The notes under the pieces: model-generated | The model's input: the letters and a program-made list of their open reading frames with translations, nothing else | What the model was told of the DNA's origin: nothing | The model's database searches: none | From: Thinopyrum elongatum | Lineage: Eukaryota; Streptophyta; Magnoliopsida; Poales; Poaceae | NCBI GenBank assembly: GCA_011799875.1 | Contig: CM022303.1 | Coordinates: 727,819,483 to 727,883,482, forward strand | DNA: 64,000 nt | Reading direction: 5' to 3' | Program-made: the position numbers and the translations under genes | In this document: positions 62,937 through 64,000 of the stretch, piece by piece | How positions within the stretch are numbered: position 1 is the first letter of the stretch | How the letters are laid out: every line of letters starts with the position of its first letter

Positions 62937-64000
62937 TTTTTTAGGGAACGAGAGAGTTTTATTACTCACAAAATGTTTTTAGGGATACAAGTGGAGTCCG
63001 GAGGCTCCATCAACCAACCATGTCTACCCACAACAAGTGAGGATGAAAATTTCACTAAAGCATGTGCGTCCCTATTATACTCTCGTCGTTCGTGGTCGAA
63101 TATGACCTTCTGAAAACTTCTCTTCCGGACATCAATCTCCTTCAGAACTGTACCATAGTTTGTAAGCTGTTTCAAGTGTCCAAGTTCTTTATTATTGCCA
63201 AACAATCTGAGACAATCAATACCCTTCTAGCATTGATATCAGCTGCTAAAGACAGCGCTTCACAAACTGTTGTAGCTTCCAAGAATCTCAGGGTTAACCA
63301 TTCCTTCAAAAACTGTAGCTGATGCCCCCATATAATGGCCTTGCTGATCCCGGCATACTGCTGAGGAAGCCCCCCTTTGCTTGTTTTGGGAGAGCCCTCC
63401 ATCAACCTGAATCTTGAGGAAGTTTTGTTCTGGGGGGTTCCACTTCATCGTCTATACATTTGCTTCAGAGTGACCATTCGATCTTGCACCACCCGGCCTG
63501 TCAGCTTTTGCCCTCTCTTCAGACTCGCGAACTTCATCGAGAAAACGATCAATGAAAGCATGCGTCGACAACGGAGATTGGAATTCTTTTTCATGTATAG
63601 CTCGCCTCCTTGCCCACCATAGAGCCCATAAGATAACAAGTGCTCTTGCAAACTGTTCCCCAGCTAACTTCTTGCTTAATTCAGACAGCCATAGTTTTGC
63701 ATTAGGTGTTTCATCAATTGTGACTTCAGCATACAACTCCTGATCTAAGATTGCCCAAACACTTCGCGCCATGTTGCACTCCATTAATGTGTCTCTCCAA
63801 TTATCATTCAAAGCACCAGAGAAAGTACATGCCGCCGAATCAGCCATATGCCTATGCTCTCGAATTTCTCCCGTAGCTAATGATGCTCTTGCAAGCCTCC
63901 ATGCAAAGTTTCTGGTTTTTGGTGGATGCCGAACACCCCATAGCCTTTTCCAACCCGAGTGCTCTTCATTCCTGTTGGAGTTTTGTGGTGTCTTTTCTAC
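62937..64000 (-). pseudogene. LINE ORF2 end, copy C, truncated by window
   Basis: Same as 42349-43374 but keeps the 38 bases lost in copy A, so the linker between zf-RVT and RNase H-like parts reads open for 131 codons (minus strand 63847-63452) with WLSELSKKLAGEQFARALVI and WALWWARRRAIHEKEF. A one-base insertion near 63280 still breaks the RNase H-like part. It is the best-preserved of the three copies. Confidence 0.82.

Larger units (their letters stand above)
60332..64000. repeat. Segmental repeat, copy C (of 39744-43374), near identical, runs off the window
   Basis: Offset 20,588 from copy A until the 38-base deletion of A, then 20,626. About ten substitutions and a few indels in 3.67 kb, below 0.5% by eye. 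It starts at catgtagatttt, just downstream of where copy A leaves the methyltransferase 3' flank. The methyltransferase itself is not repeated here. Confidence 0.95.

Overview
This window looks like nuclear DNA from a large-genome grass, most likely a Triticeae species (wheat, barley or Aegilops). The evidence is nested LTR retrotransposons, Stowaway miniature elements starting with the usual CTCCCTCCG-type end, an Au-like SINE, CACTA and Helitron-like ends, grass LINE fragments, and one GC-rich grass-type methyltransferase gene. Nearly everything is transposon DNA. No RNA gene, CRISPR array or bacterial feature was seen.

Layout. (1) 1-25207 is one decayed Ty3/gypsy LTR retrotransposon in + orientation; its 5' LTR is cut by the window edge. 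Its gag-pol frame carries six in-frame stops and at least two frameshifts. Inside its RNase H domain, at 5137-17211, sits a second complete Ty3/gypsy element in - orientation, flanked by the 5-bp duplication taccc. Both elements carry an extra intron-containing gene on the antisense strand between integrase and 3' LTR. Each extra gene has its own TATA box and encodes a gypsy-type transposon domain, an acidic or basic low-complexity part, a coiled coil and a conserved helical tail. This layout fits the Tat/Retand/Grande lineage. The outer element also has an array of about sixteen 72-bp repeats. (2) 25208-26457 is the LRR end of an NLR resistance-type gene, cut off exactly at the outer 3' LTR and frameshifted. 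(3) 26458-32300 is AT-rich, low-information DNA with two Stowaway MITEs and a poly(A) insertion scar. (4) 32330-36382 is a CACTA-like region: repeated TTTGCCGAGAG palindromes, several tandem duplications, a viroplasmin-like ORF and a right terminus ending tagtagtg. (5) 37440-39594 holds a MITE, a long foldback and the only intact ordinary gene, a COMT-type O-methyltransferase that lacks the usual catalytic histidine. (6) 39744-52520 holds a SINE, LINE fragments, Helitron-like ends in head-to-head arrangement, and a multi-exon gene made of repeated phase 1-1 exons with basic RxxYRxxK motifs.

(7) 52551-60331 repeats about 42240-50050 but is full of one-base insertions and deletions, which looks like unpolished long-read sequence. 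(8) 60332-64000 repeats 39744-43374 almost perfectly. Blocks 7 and 8 share variants against the first copy, so a genuine duplication plus an assembly artefact is the simplest reading.

Functionally, the methyltransferase is the only plausible host enzyme. The NLR is a remnant. The remaining genes belong to mobile elements. The two candidates for something little described are the antisense genes of the two LTR elements and the modular-exon gene at 49558-52520.
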